The notes beneath the pieces are model-generated. The model did not search any database and had not been told where the DNA came from. It saw nothing but the letters and a program-made list of their open reading frames with translations. A DNA stretch of 64,000 bases from CAZNKU01 sp045541135 (lineage in GTDB: Bacteria; Bacillota; Clostridia; Monoglobales; Firm-18): contig JAZQIO010000020.1 in NCBI GenBank assembly GCA_045541135.1, forward strand, positions 1-64,000, read 5' to 3'. The position numbers and the translations under genes were made by a program. This document shows positions 61,351 to 64,000 of this stretch, in pieces (the stretch's first letter is position 1; each line of letters opens with the position of its first letter).

Positions 61351-61408
61351 TTCATATACGGGAAATAAACTGCATAGAGTTCAATATAAATTCCCGGAGG
61401 TGTTTATT

Positions 61409-62320
61409 ATGAAAGAAAACACAGTAAACGACTTTGAAAAAACAGCTGTTCGGGTATCTCTTGTCAGCATTATAGCCAACACTGTTTTATCCATTTTTAA
61501 AATAATTGCAGGTATTGTTGCCAATTCGGGTGCTATGATAAGTGATGCTGTTCATTCCGCATCAGACATATTCAGCAGTATTATTGTTGTTATTGGTGTT
61601 AAAATTGCGGCTAAAGAATCTGACAAAGACCACCCATACGGCCACGAACGTTTTGAATGTGTTGCTGCAATTATACTTGCAGTTATTCTGCTTGTATGTG
61701 GCCTGTTTATTGGTAACAGTGCAATTGAAACCTTACGGGCAGGCAATATAAAATCAATTGCTGTTCCCGGTATATTCGCCCTTATTGCGGCTGTTATTTC
61801 CATTATTTCAAAGGAAGCAATGTATTGGTACACAAGATTTTATGCCGGAAAATTTGATTCAGGTGCTTTAATGGCAGATGCATGGCATCACCGTAGTGAT
61901 GCACTTTCTTCCGTAGGTGCACTTATAGGTATTATTGGTGCAAGAATGGGTTTTCCGCTTATGGATACAATTGCCAGCCTTGTTATTTGCATTTTTATAA
62001 TTAAGGCTGCTTACGACATCTTTAAAGATGCCATCGAAAAAATGGTTGACCGTTCCTGCAGTGATGAAATGGAAAAGGAATTCATTGAATGTGCAATGAA
62101 TCAGGAGGGTGTTATTGATGTTCCCTTTATACAGACCCGAATATTCGGTAATAAAATATATGTTGAAATTGACATTTGTGCAGACGGAGAAATGACCCTT
62201 CGGGAAAGTCACGAAATTGCAAAAAATGTTCACGATGCAATAGAACACCGATTTGAAAAAATAAAACACATATCGGTATGCGTAATCCCCGCCGATGAAA
62301 CCAATGAAAAAATGCTATAA
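61409..62320 (+). CDS. Cation diffusion facilitator (divalent metal exporter)
   Basis: A 303-residue CDF transporter with six membrane helices and a C-terminal cytoplasmic metal-binding domain (about 205-303). The metal-site motifs are in helix II (DAVHSASDIFSS) and helix V (ADAWHHRSDALSS). HPYGHERFE in the loop is also typical. The ATG at 61409 has GGAGG eight bases upstream. Because of the riboswitch, Ni2+/Co2+ export is likely; Zn2+ or Mn2+ cannot be excluded from the protein alone. Confidence 0.92.
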   Translation: MKENTVNDFEKTAVRVSLVSIIANTVLSIFKIIAGIVANSGAMISDAVHSASDIFSSIIVVIGVKIAAKESDKDHPYGHERFECVAAIILAVILLVCGLFIGNSAIETLRAGNIKSIAVPGIFALIAAVISIISKEAMYWYTRFYAGKFDSGALMADAWHHRSDALSSVGALIGIIGARMGFPLMDTIASLVICIFIIKAAYDIFKDAIEKMVDRSCSDEMEKEFIECAMNQEGVIDVPFIQTRIFGNKIYVEIDICADGEMTLRESHEIAKNVHDAIEHRFEKIKHISVCVIPADETNEKML

Positions 62321-62339
62321 TGCATAAGAGGTGTTAAAT

Positions 62340-62906
62340 ATGAAGGTATATGTTATAAGACATGGAGAAAGCGAAAATAACCTTGCAAAGAAATGGACGG
62401 GATGGGCAGATGTTCACATTACCGAAAAAGGTGTGGAAGATGCAAAAAAGTCAGGAGAAATTATCAAGAATATTACCTTTGATAAAATATTTACAAGTGA
62501 CCTTATCCGCACCATTGAAACCGCACAAAATGCTATTCCCGGCTGTTGTTACGAAACATCAGCGCTTGTAAGAGAAGTCAATGTAGGAAACATTGCCAAT
62601 ACCCCTCTTGCCGGCTTAACCGAGGAACAGAAAAAAGCAAGGGCAGAAAAAGGATATGCCGCATTTGGCGGAGAAAGCAAAGAGGAATTCCGAAACAGAA
62701 TCAAACTTTTTATGAATAAGCTGGAAAAATCAGACTACGAAAATGTTGCAGTTTTTTCACACGGCGGATGGCTTTGCGGAATGCTTAACCTTGTAACGGA
62801 TACTCAAATTTCAAGAGAGCATCTGTGTTGCAACAATTGTACTGTTGCAATTTTTGAATATATCAACAACATATGGAAGCTTCACAGCTGGATAAATCTT
62901 TCGTAA
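62340..62906 (+). CDS. Histidine phosphatase (phosphoglycerate mutase-like)
   Basis: A 188-residue member of the histidine phosphatase superfamily. Catalytic elements are the RHGES motif near 8-12, the second Arg in SDLIRTIETA and the late His in FSHGGWLCGML. Length and the TGWADVHITEKG segment resemble GpmB/CobC-type phosphatases rather than the glycolytic mutase. The substrate is unknown. AGAGGTG precedes the ATG, 19 bases after the CDF stop, so co-transcription with the metal exporter is likely. Confidence 0.87.
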   Translation: MKVYVIRHGESENNLAKKWTGWADVHITEKGVEDAKKSGEIIKNITFDKIFTSDLIRTIETAQNAIPGCCYETSALVREVNVGNIANTPLAGLTEEQKKARAEKGYAAFGGESKEEFRNRIKLFMNKLEKSDYENVAVFSHGGWLCGMLNLVTDTQISREHLCCNNCTVAIFEYINNIWKLHSWINLS

Positions 62907-62914
62907 AATTCAAG

Positions 62915-62950
62915 AGTGTTTTTAAAGTTTTCTTTAAAAACACTTTATTT
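62915..62950 (+). terminator. Terminator after the histidine phosphatase
   Basis: A perfect 13-bp stem (agtgtttttaaag 62915-62927, ctttaaaaacact 62932-62944) is followed by a T-rich tail. Confidence 0.8.
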
Positions 62951-62973
62951 TTCATCTATTTTTGGAGATAATA

Positions 62974-63072
62974 TTGAAAATTCTTTCAAAGTATGCAAGC
63001 ATTCCCGAGGCGATGCAGATGGCGGCTGTTGAGGCACTTGAACGAATGAAAAAAGCTTTCGGCACAAAGTAG
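62974..63072 (+). CDS. Small ORF, 32 codons, unknown
   Basis: TTG 62974 has GGAG six bases upstream and opens a 32-residue frame reading MKILSKYASIPEA, then a region rich in Ala, Met, Glu and Lys ending KKAFGTK. The peptide would be an amphipathic helix. It is bounded by a terminator before and a hairpin after. The ribosome site and composition look real, but no family is recognised; it could also be the remnant of a longer gene. Confidence 0.45.
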   Translation: MKILSKYASIPEAMQMAAVEALERMKKAFGTK

Positions 63073-63078
63073 TCAAAA

Positions 63079-63104
63079 GACTGTGAAAATTCATTTCACA
63101 GTCA
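63079..63104 (+). terminator. Hairpin after the small ORF
   Basis: The gactgtgaaa ... tttcacagtc hairpin is followed by a weak T-rich tail (ATTTCTTG). Confidence 0.55.
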
Positions 63105-63188
63105 TTTCTTGTTACATTGACAAATGCTCAGCATAATGATAAAATTAAACATGTTATTCACAAAATTCGGAAAGGAAATAATTAAAAT

Positions 63189-64000
63189 ATGTGGTTTAAC
63201 GAAAGTGTAATTTATCAGATTTATCCATTCGGCTTCTGCGGTGCTCCCGACAACAATGACGGAGTACTTGAACACCGAATTTTAAAAGTCATAGACTATA
63301 TACCTCATCTTGTAAAATTGAATATCGACTCCATATACTTCTGCCCTGTTTTTGAAAGCAGTGCACACGGATATGACACAGCTGATTTTTCAAAAATCGA
63401 TGTTCGTTTAGGAACAAACGAGGATTTCAAACTTGTATGCGACAAATTGCATGAAAACGGAATAAAGGTAATTTTAGACGGTGTATTCAATCATGTTGGC
63501 AGAAACTTTTTTGCCTTCCGTGATGTACAGGAAAAAAAGTGGGATTCGCCATACAAGGACTGGTTCCACATAAGCTTTGACGGAAACAGCAATTACAATG
63601 ACGGCTTCTGGTACGAAGGTTGGGAGGGGCATTTTGAGCTTGTAAAGCTTAACCTTGATAACCCTGCTGTAAAACAGTACATTTTTGACAGAGTAAGGGA
63701 ATGGATAGACTATTTTGGAATAGACGGTCTGCGACTTGATGTTGCTTACATGCTGAACCGTCAGTTTATGCGCGAGCTTCGTGGCATTTGTCAGTCAAAA
63801 AAAGACGACTTTTTCCTTGCCGGTGAAATGATACACGGTAACTATAAAGAAATAATCAATGACGAAATGTTGCACAGTGCAACAAATTACGAATGCTTTA
63901 AGGGTATACATTCTTCCTTTAACAGTATGAATATGTTTGAAATCGGTCATTCACTTCGCAACCGCTTCGGCAAAGAGGATTGGTGTATGTACAAGGGTTT
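63189..64000 (+). CDS. Alpha-amylase family GH13 glycosidase (partial)
   Basis: The first 270 residues of a GH13 protein that runs off the right edge. Conserved regions are visible: region I DGVFNH (97-102), region II GLRLDVAY with Arg182 and the nucleophile Asp184, and region III GEMIHG with acid/base Glu213. The opening MWFNESVIYQIYPFGF is typical of intracellular alpha-glucosidase or maltogenic amylase-type enzymes. There is no signal peptide. AAAGGAAA lies upstream of the ATG at 63189. Subfamily and specificity need the missing C-terminus. Confidence 0.9.
   Translation, partial: MWFNESVIYQIYPFGFCGAPDNNDGVLEHRILKVIDYIPHLVKLNIDSIYFCPVFESSAHGYDTADFSKIDVRLGTNEDFKLVCDKLHENGIKVILDGVFNHVGRNFFAFRDVQEKKWDSPYKDWFHISFDGNSNYNDGFWYEGWEGHFELVKLNLDNPAVKQYIFDRVREWIDYFGIDGLRLDVAYMLNRQFMRELRGICQSKKDDFFLAGEMIHGNYKEIINDEMLHSATNYECFKGIHSSFNSMNMFEIGHSLRNRFGKEDWCMYKG

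Overview
The window is about 64 kb of low-GC Firmicutes chromosome, almost entirely housekeeping. An endospore-forming member of the Clostridia fits best. The evidence is SpoIIM, an AbrB-type regulator with a zinc knuckle, RemA, RNase J, DegV proteins, a copper-amine-oxidase-type stalk domain, near-perfect TTGACA/TATAAT promoters, A/T-rich intergenic DNA, strong GGAGG ribosome sites, and frequent TTG and GTG starts. The genus cannot be fixed by reading alone. No phage, conjugative element, CRISPR array or classical insertion sequence is visible.

Layout. 1-751: the 5' end of a 16S rRNA gene (minus strand) with leader and two tandem rRNA promoters. 752-7879 (minus): spoIIM-xerD-dacF, a putP/TetR pair, a lysine-tailed SCP2-like protein and a stalk-parvulin foldase. 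8026-13366 (mostly plus): a Ca-type P-ATPase, abrB-like regulator, class II aldolase and MATE exporter. 13415-15886: divergent ruvC-ruvA and two cyclophilins. 15942-25475 (minus): DegV, BI-1, RNase J, MreB, a glycosyltransferase-CsaB fusion, a second DegV, TrmL and ComM. 25634-39609 (plus): yicC-remA-gmk-rpoZ; rpmH-rnpA-yidD-yidC-jag; mnmE-mnmG; iscS-iscU-mnmA-pcrA-methyltransferase; and a cold-shock gene. 39670-43068 (minus): EamA, prmC, DUF1385 and radC. 43241-45864: tRNA-Gln, an AraC regulator and a divergent GH127-like glycosidase. 45943-56286 (minus): rpsB-tsf, dprA-topA-trmFO, trkH-trkA-rRNA methylase, and infC-rpmI-rplT behind an attenuator leader. 56542-64000 (plus): rlmH, an ABC exporter with hslO, five tRNAs (Asp, Val, Phe, Gly, Cys), a GNAT acetyltransferase, a NiCo-type riboswitch with a CDF metal exporter, a phosphatase, a 32-codon small ORF and the start of a GH13 alpha-glucosidase/amylase.

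Much of the gene set serves translation. mnmE, mnmG, iscS, a U-type scaffold and mnmA together form the wobble-uridine modification pathway. trmL, trmFO, rlmH, prmC, rnpA, tsf, rpsB and infC-rpmI-rplT add to it. jag and yidC sit with rpmH-rnpA in the classical replication-origin-proximal order, but dnaA is not in the window.

The less ordinary signals are: a roughly 270-bp element of nested inverted repeats between jag and mnmE; a hairpin module repeated after two tRNA loci; a GNAT gene bounded by 13-bp direct repeats beside the tRNA-Cys terminator; the NiCo-type riboswitch; an infC gene best explained by an AUC start under an L20-type attenuator; and several protein fusions.
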